A stretch of DNA of 64,000 nt from a virus: positions 1,505-65,504 of IMG/VR virus record IMGVR_UViG_3300030103_002937; one strand, 5' to 3'. This document shows, piece after piece, positions 7,877 to 15,503 of the stretch. The notes beneath the pieces are model-generated. The model had not been told where the DNA came from, ran no database searches, and was given only the letters and a program-made list of their open reading frames with translations. Position 1 is the stretch's first letter. The number at the start of each line of letters is the position of its first letter. The position numbers were made by a program, and so were the translations under genes.

Positions 7877-8206
7877 TTATCTTATTTTATCAATGAAATT
7901 TTGTATTTCGTTTACATCAATGTCAAGTGAAAATGACAAATCCGCCGCCCATTGTCGAACCGGTCTTGAATCTTTATAAACAACAATTGTTGGAACGGTT
8001 TGAATTTCCGATTTTATTTTGTCGCTTTGATTTTCCAACCACGCAAATTGAACTTCGCAACCAATCAATCCATTCAGGTTGATTGTTTTATTTTGATTCC
8101 AACGGGCGTTGATTTGTAAAACTGTTATGTCGTTGTATTCAATTGGCGCATGAACTGATTTGATAGGAAAAAACAAAGCCAATAATACAAGCAACAAAGT
8201 TTTCAT
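7877..8206 (-). CDS. Envelope cassette protein 2: exported thioredoxin-like protein
   Basis: 109 residues with a signal peptide (MKTLLLVLLALFFPIKSVHA). The mature part has the spacing of a small thioredoxin fold: VLQINARWNQN, VQFAWLENQSD, then the cis-Pro-like TVPTIVVYKDSRPVRQWAADL and a C-terminal helix. The CxxC active site is absent, so it is probably not a redox enzyme. The homologue at 52466-52876 shares architecture and the (M/T)VPT-(V/I) strand. It sits one base after cassette gene 1, indicating one operon. Confidence 0.62.
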   Translation of the reverse strand: MKTLLLVLLALFFPIKSVHAPIEYNDITVLQINARWNQNKTINLNGLIGCEVQFAWLENQSDKIKSEIQTVPTIVVYKDSRPVRQWAADLSFSLDIDVNEIQNFIDKIR

Positions 8207-8207
8207 T

Positions 8208-8486
8208 TTAGTTGGTTTTTAATTCATACAAACGTGCTTCAATGATTTCAAGTTTTTCAAAGTTTTTTTCAATCAATTCCCGGTTGCTCATGACTTCATT
8301 CCGAATCATGTTGTCTTTCATGTCGAATTCCTCACGCGATATTGTGGGAACGGGTTGCAACATTGCTTCATTTATTTGTGCTTTTAAATTCCAATAAAAA
8401 CCCGTTGCGATAATAAGTCCCCCCGCCAACGAAATCATTGTTTCGATTGACATATTGAATTTAGTTTGTTTTGATAGTTCTTTCAT
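8208..8486 (-). CDS. Envelope cassette protein 1: TM anchor plus coiled coil
   Basis: 92 residues: short charged N-terminus, one TM segment (SLAGGLIIATGFYWNLKA), then a periplasmic-type helix ending VMSNRELIEKNFEKLEIIEARLYELK. The homologue at 52873-53157 shares the TM position, (P/E)-P-(I/V)SR-E(F/Y)D-KD and I--RLYE(L/I)(K/R). This is the shape of an i-spanin. It lies directly downstream of the portal gene. Confidence 0.65.
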   Translation of the reverse strand: MKELSKQTKFNMSIETMISLAGGLIIATGFYWNLKAQINEAMLQPVPTISREEFDMKDNMIRNEVMSNRELIEKNFEKLEIIEARLYELKTN

Positions 8487-8487
8487 T

Positions 8488-10728
8488 TTAGTCGTTTTCT
8501 AATTTGGACAATGTTTCTTTGACCCAATTACGCATTGAAGTCCCGCCCCAAAGATTCCATGCAACAAAGCCGTTGTCCTTCCATGGTGTTTCTTTGTATT
8601 GTTCCGCGATTTTTTCGTTGCCTTCATGACGTGAAAAAAATGAATTGATTCTTTTAAGCATGTCAATTGTCAAGGGCGCACGGCTTGCAATCATTGATGC
8701 ACGTCGCCAGCCAGTTGGCGTTCCAGCGCGTACTTCGTCACCGTATTTTTCGCGCCACTCAATCATTCGTTTTGCGTTGTTGGTTGCGCTTTGTGGGTAA
8801 TTATCAAACGTGTCCCCGTTTTTTTCTTCTTCTTTTGACGACATTGGGTGTCCCTCTGGCAATAAATCCGTGTCGTGTTTTCCTGAACGAAACTTTCCGT
8901 TTCTAAGTGCAAACAAATAAGAATTTACACGCGCCATTGCCCATTGCTGGGGTGAAGAAACATTCGGTCGAACCGATTGCGGGTTGGTTCTGTACGCGCC
9001 AATTCCACGTTCATAAACTTCAAACAACGTGTCAACGTCAGTTGATTTGTCAGGGTTGTTGTCAACTTCGTCGTTGTGTTCTTCAACCTTCTTTTCAAGG
9101 GCAGCTTTCAATCGCGCTGAAATCTGCTTTTCTTCTTCTTCTTCTTCATATTTTTTTTGCGCTTGAATCGCGGCTTGATATTCTTCATGTGAATCAAAAG
9201 GCATGAACACAACTTCGCCGTCAAATGAATGTTCGTGCGAACCGCTTCCGCCAAGTTCAACCGCACGCGCTTCGGCTTCTTCAACCGTTGTGAATACGTC
9301 GGTCATTCCTGGAACAAGCGCCTTGAATAGCTTGACCATTTCGTCAATTGGCTTGTCGTCTTTCGGGTCTTCAATAGGGTCAGGGTCGGGCATATCAACA
9401 CCAACGTTTTGTGTTGGAATAAGGTTCGCCGGAATGTAGTAATCATCAAGCGCGGGCGTGTCTTCATCTTGACCGTAAGACATCGCAATTCGTTTTTCGT
9501 TTGGCGTCAACCACCATGCTTGTGTCAATTGTCCAACGACTTTTTCCGTTTCTTCTTGCAATTCAGGAATTGAAGTGAAATCAAAGTCAAGGAATAAATT
9601 GTCACCGAACTTTGGAACCAACCAACGGTTCAATTCGTCGCGTACTTTCACAAGTTCAGGAATCACGCAATTTTGATACAACGCCTTTTTTGCTTCACGC
9701 ATATTGTTGTAAGTGCTTGATTCGGTGTTGTTTAATAGCTGAACGGGGACATTGTAAACATTGCACAAATCTTTGATTGACGCGTTGTATTGTTCAATAA
9801 GCGACACGTCAGCGGCGTTCAATCCAAAGTTGACCCAAGATAATTTTTTTGGTGTTATAATAACATCACCGGCATTGTTTGAACCTTGAAATTGTTGACG
9901 GAATTTGTCTTTCAATTGTTGCGCTTGTACTTCATTGAGGTCGCCTTCTTCACTCATTAAGACACCACGCGCCGTTTGGTTTTGTAAGTATTTCACGCCC
10001 GTTGTGACGGCTTCATTGTTTGTTGTAAGCGAACGAAGTCCGGCACGCAAAGGCGATTGACCGTAGAGATGTGAACCCGTCCCGTCATAATATGGGTTGA
10101 AATCCTTGATGTGACAAATGTCGTCAGCTGGCAAATCAAATGTCCCGTTGTATTCAATGCGATAACCTTTGACCGGTTTCATAAAACCGCCTGAAACAAT
10201 TTCCATGACTTGCGACGGCATGACATAAAGTTCCGAATACTTTCCCTGATTCATTCCGGTTTCCGGTGCAATGCCGTAGATGTAACGGTTTCCCGTTAGT
10301 TTTCCGAATGCAATAATTTCAGTCAAAAAAGAATTGTAAGATTGTGAAGGATTTGGACGTTCCAATAATTCATGAATCGGCGTTCCTTCCAATTCGTTCA
10401 ACGCTTGCTTTCGTAGTATTTCGGCTTTGTAAAGTGCGCCGGAATCAATTGTTCCGCTTGTCAATGCCTTGTATCTTTTTAAGTCGTTTTCATTTGTTTT
10501 TTCGTACACTTGAAACGGAATGGTTGTTGCCGCTTTTGTAATGATATTGACAAGTGAATAGATTGTTGCGTTCTTTCGATACCCTTGTTGAATGTAGGAA
10601 TCATCATTTTCAGGATTCCAAATAATTGATTCACCCAAATATTGATAGATTGCCTTATTGTACGCTTCGGCAGTTTGTTGCGCGTTTTTTGTAATTAAAT
10701 TTGAAAGGCGTTGAAGTAGTGATGCCAT
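8488..10728 (-). CDS. Portal protein with long C-terminal fusion
   Basis: 746 residues; HK97-type portals are usually 400-500. Residues about 1-440 are the portal (ATIYSLVNIITKAATTIPFQVYE; PNPSQSYNSFLTEII; LYGQSPLRAGLRSL; NVPVQLLNNTESSTYNNMREA; TPNEKRIAMSYG). A linker with a Glu-rich stretch (YEEEEEEKQ) leads to a DUF5824-like segment (VYERGIGAYR...QQWAMARVNSYL...DLLPEGHP) and a last domain (NAKRMIEWREKYG...RAPLTIDMLKRINSFFSRHEG...WNLWGGTSMRNW) seen in marine phage virion proteins. The portal forms the dodecameric DNA channel. The extra domains' role is unknown. Confidence 0.88.
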   Translation of the reverse strand: MASLLQRLSNLITKNAQQTAEAYNKAIYQYLGESIIWNPENDDSYIQQGYRKNATIYSLVNIITKAATTIPFQVYEKTNENDLKRYKALTSGTIDSGALYKAEILRKQALNELEGTPIHELLERPNPSQSYNSFLTEIIAFGKLTGNRYIYGIAPETGMNQGKYSELYVMPSQVMEIVSGGFMKPVKGYRIEYNGTFDLPADDICHIKDFNPYYDGTGSHLYGQSPLRAGLRSLTTNNEAVTTGVKYLQNQTARGVLMSEEGDLNEVQAQQLKDKFRQQFQGSNNAGDVIITPKKLSWVNFGLNAADVSLIEQYNASIKDLCNVYNVPVQLLNNTESSTYNNMREAKKALYQNCVIPELVKVRDELNRWLVPKFGDNLFLDFDFTSIPELQEETEKVVGQLTQAWWLTPNEKRIAMSYGQDEDTPALDDYYIPANLIPTQNVGVDMPDPDPIEDPKDDKPIDEMVKLFKALVPGMTDVFTTVEEAEARAVELGGSGSHEHSFDGEVVFMPFDSHEEYQAAIQAQKKYEEEEEEKQISARLKAALEKKVEEHNDEVDNNPDKSTDVDTLFEVYERGIGAYRTNPQSVRPNVSSPQQWAMARVNSYLFALRNGKFRSGKHDTDLLPEGHPMSSKEEEKNGDTFDNYPQSATNNAKRMIEWREKYGDEVRAGTPTGWRRASMIASRAPLTIDMLKRINSFFSRHEGNEKIAEQYKETPWKDNGFVAWNLWGGTSMRNWVKETLSKLEND

Positions 10729-10759
10729 GAAAGAAAATTTTGTTCAAATTTACGAAATT

Positions 10760-11941
10760 TTAAATGACAAAGAATTCGTTTCGATTTTTGTATTTCGAAT
10801 AAAGTCCATATCGCAACGCGTCGGTTGCATGATTGTGTTTGTCCACGGGTTTGTTGATTATTGTACCGTCCTTTAATTCTTCCCAAACGTATTTCATTTG
10901 TTCGGATTTGACGTTGGTTGCTTTGTTGGAAACATAGAAATCAAATTCCTTCATAAGTGAAATCCCGGCATTGATTGAACCCGCGCCCTTGATTGCACCC
11001 TTTGCCAAGATTCCCATTTGACGAAGTTCTTCAATTGACTTTGGTTCGGCGGAATCGCAAAACATTAAAAGGGCATCAAGTCCCAACGACTTCAAATGAT
11101 TTGCAATGTCACGGTTTGTCATTCCGGTTTTATACAACACTTCTTTGACAAACACTTTGTCATTTTTCTTTGCAATCAAACAAATTGCCGTCGGGTCGTT
11201 TGTATAACCAAAGTCACAACCCATAAACCAATCTAGTTCGTCAGGCATTTCCGATTCGTCAATGTAATTCCAATCACGAAAGATTTGTCGTTGACTGAAC
11301 ACCGCGCGTTGTCCTTCACCATAGACACGCCAAAAGTCCGGGTCACGTTTCTTCAAACGTTCCAATTCCTTTTTGACTTCAGGCGCAATGAACTTGTTGT
11401 CACGATAGGTTGACACAAACAAGTCGGCGTCATCACGTTCACAAAGGTCATAAATGAAATGCACGGGGTCTGAAGGGTTGAAAGACATTAAGATTTCGCG
11501 CTTTGTACGCATTGACAATTGTCTGAAGTCTTCAATGTTTAGTTCGTTGCATTCTTCACACCAAAGAACGTCACGTGTTGAACCACGTATCTTTTGCGCG
11601 TCGTCAGCTGAAAAGAATTCAATCGTATGTCCATTGTAATTAAACACCAATTCGGTTTTGTTGAATTCACCCATGTAATAAACGCCAAGGGATTTTGCAA
11701 TGATATTGAAGTCCCTAAGAACTGAACGTTTTAACGCCGGCAATGTTTTACGGACAATTGAAATCGTGATTGGTTTTGATTCGGTTGTGATTAAGTAAAG
11801 ACAATATTGCATCAACGCCCATGATTTCCCAGAACGTGAACCGCCTTGAAATATCTTGATTCGTTGTTTTGAATTTACCGCTTCATAGAATTGGCGGTTG
11901 CAAAATTCCTTTACCCTTCGTTTTCCGTTGCCGGTGACCAT
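10760..11941 (-). CDS. Terminase large subunit
   Basis: 393 residues. The ATPase domain has Walker A GGSRSGKSWAL (about residue 35) and Walker B DVLWCEECNEL. The nuclease domain has GCDFGYTNDPTAI, then LLMFCDSAEPKSIEELRQ and a C-terminal HNHATDALRYGLY, supplying the acidic metal ligands of the RNase H-like fold. It pumps DNA through the portal and cuts the concatemer. It overlaps the small subunit gene by about 30 nt. Length is on the short side of PBSX-type large subunits but complete. Confidence 0.93.
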   Translation of the reverse strand: MVTGNGKRRVKEFCNRQFYEAVNSKQRIKIFQGGSRSGKSWALMQYCLYLITTESKPITISIVRKTLPALKRSVLRDFNIIAKSLGVYYMGEFNKTELVFNYNGHTIEFFSADDAQKIRGSTRDVLWCEECNELNIEDFRQLSMRTKREILMSFNPSDPVHFIYDLCERDDADLFVSTYRDNKFIAPEVKKELERLKKRDPDFWRVYGEGQRAVFSQRQIFRDWNYIDESEMPDELDWFMGCDFGYTNDPTAICLIAKKNDKVFVKEVLYKTGMTNRDIANHLKSLGLDALLMFCDSAEPKSIEELRQMGILAKGAIKGAGSINAGISLMKEFDFYVSNKATNVKSEQMKYVWEELKDGTIINKPVDKHNHATDALRYGLYSKYKNRNEFFVI

Positions 11942-12267
11942 TCAATAATTTTTGATTCGATAGTGCCGTCATGCTGGATTTCTTGGCGTTCAATGTACCC
12001 ACGTTTTTTTCCTTTTGTTTTAAGATAAAAGATTGTCGCGGTTGTATTGTCGTCTTTGATTTGTTCAAACAATTTTGATTCAACAAAGTCAAGTGCAATA
12101 TCTTGAATCGCATCAACTTGCGCTTTGAACTTTGGGTCTTTGTTGTAATAGTCATAAAACGTTGACCGATTGCATTTCACTTTTTTACATGCAGTTGTCA
12201 CAACGCCAAGTGATTGTTCCAACGCCTTAATCAAATTGTTTTTTAGTATGTTGGTTTTTGTAGCCAT
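11911..12267 (-). CDS. Terminase small subunit
   Basis: 118 residues from MATKTNILKNNLIKALEQSL; an upstream in-frame Met is unlikely because it would put a terminator hairpin inside the gene. The N-terminus has a helix-turn-helix (GVVTTACKKVKCNRSTFYDYYNKDPKFKAQ), as in Terminase_2-type DNA-recognition subunits. A helical oligomerisation region follows (VDAIQDIALDFVESKLFEQI). It recognises packaging sites and presents DNA to the large subunit, whose gene it overlaps. Confidence 0.8.
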   Translation of the reverse strand: MATKTNILKNNLIKALEQSLGVVTTACKKVKCNRSTFYDYYNKDPKFKAQVDAIQDIALDFVESKLFEQIKDDNTTATIFYLKTKGKKRGYIERQEIQHDGTIESKIIEWSPATENEG

Positions 12268-12271
12268 GTTG

Positions 12272-12279
12272 CAAAGATA
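12272..12279 (-). promoter_or_regulatory. -7 element of possible promoter for terminase operon
   Basis: TATCTTTG on the minus strand, five bases before the terminase small subunit ATG, fits the Bacteroidetes -7 consensus. No TTG lies at the usual upstream distance because the terminator hairpin occupies it, so this is weak. Confidence 0.3.
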
Positions 12280-12282
12280 AAA

Positions 12283-12305
12283 TAAAAAAACCGCCCGAAG
12301 GCGGT
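12283..12305 (-). terminator. Rho-independent terminator
   Basis: On the minus strand ACCGCC-TTCG-GGCGGT, a perfect 6-bp stem with a stable UUCG loop, followed by seven T. It separates the early/replication transcript from the packaging genes. Confidence 0.8.
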
Positions 12306-12359
12306 CTTCAAAATAACCCATTCAATTTGTGGAAAGTCCGGGTTGTTTTTATTCTATTA

Positions 12360-12539
12360 TTAATCTAATCTTTTTATGCTTGATGCATGTATTCCTTTGT
12401 CTGATAAAACTTCTTTAGCCGTTTTTACGCTATGAACGTTTTCAAGTACAATGTCTATTGTAATTCTACCGTATTTATGAGGTAAAAAACCCGCTTGAGG
12501 ATTAAATGTTACTGCAAATGTATTTTTAAATGTTTTCAT
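12360..12539 (-). CDS. Small hypothetical protein
   Basis: 59 residues from MKTFKNTFAVTFNPQAGF; upstream in-frame sequence is Asn/Pro-rich and overlaps a hairpin, so I reject the longer start. The pattern (AVTFNP, ITIDIVLENVHSVKTAKEVLSDKGI) suggests a beta-alpha-beta fold like the 68-residue protein near 4.4 kb. No family recognised. Confidence 0.5.
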   Translation of the reverse strand: MKTFKNTFAVTFNPQAGFLPHKYGRITIDIVLENVHSVKTAKEVLSDKGIHASSIKRLD

Positions 12540-12553
12540 TGTTTTTGATTTAT

Positions 12554-12571
12554 GACCCCCTTGCGGGGGTC
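12554..12571 (-). terminator. GC-rich hairpin between small genes
   Basis: Perfect 7-bp stem GACCCCC/GGGGGTC with a GCAA tetraloop on the minus strand but no T tract, lying between two small genes. It may be an RNA-stabilising or attenuating hairpin rather than a full terminator. Confidence 0.45.
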
Positions 12572-12579
12572 GGTTGTTT

Positions 12580-12825
12580 TTATTGTTGTTGAAGGAATGC
12601 GGCTTCAAGTGAAGTGGTTGCCATTAAATAAATTAGAAAGTTCTTTTTTTCTTCTTTATTTCTCATGATTTCAAAGAATTGTTTTCTTTCCTTTTTGTTC
12701 ATTTCAAAAGCAGCCATTGACAAAATGTTTTTCAATTCGTTCCAACCTTCTTTTGAAGATAGAAATTCAATGTTTTTGATTGCTTGATTTTTAATGTTTT
12801 CGGTTTTTGTATTTAGATTTTTCAT
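12580..12825 (-). CDS. Small helical hypothetical protein
   Basis: 81 residues from MKNLNTKTENIKNQAIK. Almost all helix, Lys/Asn/Glu rich (MAAFEMNKKERKQFFEIMRNKEEKKNF) with a slightly hydrophobic end. First gene behind a TTG-N18-TATATTTG promoter. Family and role unknown. Confidence 0.5.
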   Translation of the reverse strand: MKNLNTKTENIKNQAIKNIEFLSSKEGWNELKNILSMAAFEMNKKERKQFFEIMRNKEEKKNFLIYLMATTSLEAAFLQQQ

Positions 12826-12846
12826 TATTGTTTCATTTTTATAGTA

Positions 12847-12875
12847 CAAATATAAAACAATTTTTTTAATTACAA
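12847..12875 (-). promoter_or_regulatory. Bacteroidetes-type promoter
   Basis: On the minus strand TTG, 18 nt, TATATTTG, fitting the -33/-7 consensus of the Bacteroidetes primary sigma factor. It would start a transcript for the 81-residue gene and those after it. Confidence 0.6.
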
Positions 12876-12901
12876 AACTTTTTTTAAGTTTTTTTTATTT
12901 A

Positions 12902-13030
12902 TTAGCGTTTTTTTCCTTGTCCACGCCTTAATTGTTTGTAGCCAGTTTGACCTTTTGACGCATTCTTTGAATGAACGCCTTTGCGTTTTTTACGGGGTTT
13001 TTTTACGCTTTGTGTGAAGTTGTATTTCAT
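12902..13030 (-). CDS. Small basic protein, shared with second phage
   Basis: 42 residues, about a third Lys/Arg (VKKPRKKRKGVHSKNASKGQ, then LRRGQGKKR). It resembles the 44-residue protein at 48226-48360, sharing RKK-K-R-GVH(S/A)K---S--Q and a terminal GQG. Its ATG overlaps the stop of the membrane gene upstream (ATGA), supporting reality. The charge suggests nucleic-acid binding, but no function is known. Confidence 0.6.
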   Translation of the reverse strand: MKYNFTQSVKKPRKKRKGVHSKNASKGQTGYKQLRRGQGKKR

Positions 13031-13191
13031 TTCCAAACAATTGAAATTCCAAAAATTAAAATAAAAAACTGAAGTGAATGATGAGTTTGTTCAACTTCTT
13101 CTTGAAACAATTCAGGATAATTGTCTGAATTTATATAGTGAACACCAAAAACAATTCCCTCAATTGGAAAAAAGCTAAACGAAAATATCAT
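13027..13191 (-). CDS. Small two-segment membrane protein
   Basis: 54 residues: N-terminal hydrophobic stretch (MIFSFSFFPIEGIVFGVHYI), an acidic middle (NYPELFQEEVEQ), and a C-terminal TM segment (LQFFILIFGISIVW). ATGA overlaps at both ends couple it to the neighbours. Family not recognised. Confidence 0.5.
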   Translation of the reverse strand: MIFSFSFFPIEGIVFGVHYINSDNYPELFQEEVEQTHHSLQFFILIFGISIVWK

Positions 13192-13397
13192 GACTTATAT
13201 TTTTCACAAAGATACAAATACAATTCCCAAATCTTTTTGGACGCATCTTTGTTGTTTCGATATATGTTTGGCGAACGTGTGACTTTGCCATTGTCCCAAA
13301 TGTCAATGAACAATCCTTTTTTGGTTGCAACAATGTATATTTTGATGCCGTTTTTATTGCACCATGATTTTGCCCTAAATGCTTTTGTGTAATCCAA
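13188..13397 (-). CDS. Conserved small protein following primase-helicase
   Basis: 69 residues. It matches the C-terminal two thirds of the protein at 45639-45926: K-WC-KN-IKI near the start and (I/V)-- IWELYLYLCEKY against IFELYVFYYKKY at the end. In both phages it follows the primase-helicase gene, so it is probably a replication accessory protein. No named family. Confidence 0.6.
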   Translation of the reverse strand: MDYTKAFRAKSWCNKNGIKIYIVATKKGLFIDIWDNGKVTRSPNIYRNNKDASKKIWELYLYLCEKYKS

Positions 13398-13427
13398 ATT
13401 TTTATTTTTTAACTTTATACAAATTTT

Positions 13428-15110
13428 TTAAAATGGTATGTTCAAATTGTCCTTTATCACTTCAAACGCTTTGTCATTTTTGTCAATAGGTTTGTAAACC
13501 CCGCCGGAATGAAAATCAGGTGCAACGTCAAAATCACCAATTTGACCGTTTTCTTTGCGCTTTACTTTTTCAATGTATATTTTCACAAGGTCTGATTTGT
13601 ACCTTGTCTTTTGTCCGATGCAACGGTAAACAATTAGACCATTATATGCTTTATTAAAAAAGTCAGCGGAACCCGAAACGTCATACAACGTTGGTTTTTT
13701 ATACACCCCATTTTCCGATTCAATTTTTCTAGGGTGCGCAACCAAAAACAAGTGGGTGTTTGTTTGTTGAACAAATTGTGTGATTTCGGAAAGTATTTTT
13801 CCAATGTAACTGAAATCCCTTTGCGCCGAATGGTCAAGCATATTAAACGGGTCAATGCAAAAAACGTTGATTCCTTTTTGAAAGACAAGTTCCCGGAACT
13901 TATTCAATATGTTTTTAAGTGTCAAATTTTCAAGGTCAATCCGAATCCAATGAAAATGTTCTTCAATAAAATCCTTTGTGTTTTCAAGGTCGTCGTTGTT
14001 GCAAATTTTGTTGTTAAGTTTGTTTGCAATTCTTTTGATATGCCCTTCGTATGGAAATGATTCCGGTGCAAACATAGCACAACGGAATCCGTATTTTGTT
14101 GCAACGTTGCAAAAGATTTGGTCAACAATGTCGGACTTTCCCGAATTTGGAACGCCGGTGACAACCGTCCATTCACCCCAAGACATTTTGAAAAATGAAT
14201 CCGATTCCGAAAGTCCAATTGAATAGTTTTGAACGCCTTTTTCATTGTATGCTAAAACGTTTTCCCAAATATCATTGACATTCAAAACGCCTTCCAACGG
14301 AAAGTTTTTCGCGCTTTTTATCACGTTTCGTAACGTTTCAGAACCTTTTGTTGTCAACACCTCGTTGGCGTCTTTAAAGTTGCCAAAATCGACGTATTTG
14401 CATCGGTGTTGTCCAAACCTTCTTGCAAGTTCATTTCGTAATTGCAACCCAGCGTCGTCGTTGTCGGTGCAAAGAACGATTTTAGTTTTGTTTTTAAAGT
14501 ATTCAAAACAGTTGTCCAAATAATCAAGTCGGGCGTTTCCTTTTGACGCCCCGTTTGGAACTGAACAAACGGAATACAATCCGGATTCATGCAATGAAAG
14601 CGCGTCCATTTCACCTTCAACAATGTAGCATGTTTTTGAATCTTTAATGTTATCAATGCCGTAAAATATAAGTTCAGCACCCGAAGTCATTTTGAAATTC
14701 TTTTCGCCGTCACGAAACTTAACGTTCACAATCTTATTGTCACGGAAGTAGTTGAAATTTATACAACGACGCTTTGAACCCACTTGCGGCATGTATTCAA
14801 GTGATTCACCAATGCGCCAATGGACAAGGGTCGGTTCAGTGATACCGCGCCCGCTAAACCATTTCAATACACGTTCGGTCACGTCGGCGTTAACTTTTTC
14901 GGGAATTGTGTATTCCGATTTCTTTTGAAACATAACACCGCCCGACCAACCGCAGTTGTGGCAATTGTAAAGTCCGGTTGAAATGTTGACCGACAATGAT
15001 TCGTCGTGTTTGTTTTTTCTATTATGCGAACACTTCGGACATTTTGTTTTTAATTCCCCGTTTGTTCTGTTCTTCAAATTTATTCCAAGGTTTGCAAGTT
15101 TTTCAATCAT
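13428..15110 (-). CDS. Bifunctional DNA primase-helicase
   Basis: 560 residues, T7 gp4-like layout. An N-terminal zinc ribbon (C24-x2-C27 ... C50-x2-C53) is followed by a TOPRIM core (YIVEGEMDALSLHESG; VLCTDNDDAGLQ) and a DnaB/RecA-type helicase with Walker A TGVPNSGKSDIVDQ and Walker B VFCIDPFN, then FLVAHPRK. It primes and unwinds DNA at the fork. It is homologous along its whole length to the protein at 43930-45654, sharing SVPNGA----LDYLDNC--YF. Main evidence for a complete replication module in phage A. Confidence 0.93.
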   Translation of the reverse strand: MIEKLANLGINLKNRTNGELKTKCPKCSHNRKNKHDESLSVNISTGLYNCHNCGWSGGVMFQKKSEYTIPEKVNADVTERVLKWFSGRGITEPTLVHWRIGESLEYMPQVGSKRRCINFNYFRDNKIVNVKFRDGEKNFKMTSGAELIFYGIDNIKDSKTCYIVEGEMDALSLHESGLYSVCSVPNGASKGNARLDYLDNCFEYFKNKTKIVLCTDNDDAGLQLRNELARRFGQHRCKYVDFGNFKDANEVLTTKGSETLRNVIKSAKNFPLEGVLNVNDIWENVLAYNEKGVQNYSIGLSESDSFFKMSWGEWTVVTGVPNSGKSDIVDQIFCNVATKYGFRCAMFAPESFPYEGHIKRIANKLNNKICNNDDLENTKDFIEEHFHWIRIDLENLTLKNILNKFRELVFQKGINVFCIDPFNMLDHSAQRDFSYIGKILSEITQFVQQTNTHLFLVAHPRKIESENGVYKKPTLYDVSGSADFFNKAYNGLIVYRCIGQKTRYKSDLVKIYIEKVKRKENGQIGDFDVAPDFHSGGVYKPIDKNDKAFEVIKDNLNIPF

Positions 15111-15166
15111 TGTTTATTAAATTTTTTTTCATTGTTTGTTTAAATAAATAATTGTTTTGTTTTTTT

Positions 15167-15301
15167 TTAGTCCATTGAATAAAAATAGTCACGCGCATAA
15201 TAATTCAACGGGTGTTCTTTATTTAATAGTATTTCACGAAATTCGTAAGCGTTCAAAGTTTTAAAGTATTTAAACGCCTGAATAAAATCCCATTTTTTCA
15301 T
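15167..15301 (-). CDS. Small hypothetical protein
   Basis: 44 residues (MKKWDFIQAFKYFKTLNAYEF...), helical with many aromatics and no membrane segment. ATGA overlap with the upstream membrane gene supports it. Family unknown. Confidence 0.5.
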   Translation of the reverse strand: MKKWDFIQAFKYFKTLNAYEFREILLNKEHPLNYYARDYFYSMD

Positions 15302-15378
15302 TGTGCAAAAAATATTAAAATTAAACAAACTAAAATTCCAAAAAATCCAATTGCGGCAAAATCATATTTCGTTTTCAT
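15298..15378 (-). CDS. Very small membrane protein
   Basis: 26 residues: MKTKYDFAAIGFFGILVCLI and a short hydrophobic end, a single TM helix. ATGA overlaps on both sides place it in a chain of coupled tiny genes. Function unknown. Confidence 0.45.
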   Translation of the reverse strand: MKTKYDFAAIGFFGILVCLILIFFAQ

Positions 15379-15503
15379 GGTGTGCAAAATTTACTGCAAT
15401 CATGAAACGCCGTTGCAAGGTTAGCAAAAAACATCAACCAGGTAAAAACGCAAAACAGAACAAAGAATCCGAATTGCAAAATTTCATTTTTAAAAATGTT
15501 CAT
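15375..15503 (-). CDS. Small membrane protein with Cys-rich tail
   Basis: 42 residues: polar start, a long TM helix (FGFFVLFCVFTWLMFFANLA), then a short tail with two Cys (HDCSKFCTP). ATGA overlaps with genes on both sides. With the 26-residue gene it forms a membrane-protein pair next to a nuclease-like gene. Function unknown. Confidence 0.48.
   Translation of the reverse strand: MNIFKNEILQFGFFVLFCVFTWLMFFANLATAFHDCSKFCTP

Noticed and set aside
7877-8206. Active thioredoxin
   Set aside because: No CxxC motif in either copy; fold-level resemblance only.
9203-9439. Plus-strand frames opposite the portal and other phage A genes
   Set aside because: Antisense shadows in a fully minus-strand operon; low-complexity translations and no start context.
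12554-12571. Strong rho-independent terminator
   Set aside because: Stem is excellent but no T tract follows on the transcribed strand; listed only as a hairpin with low confidence.
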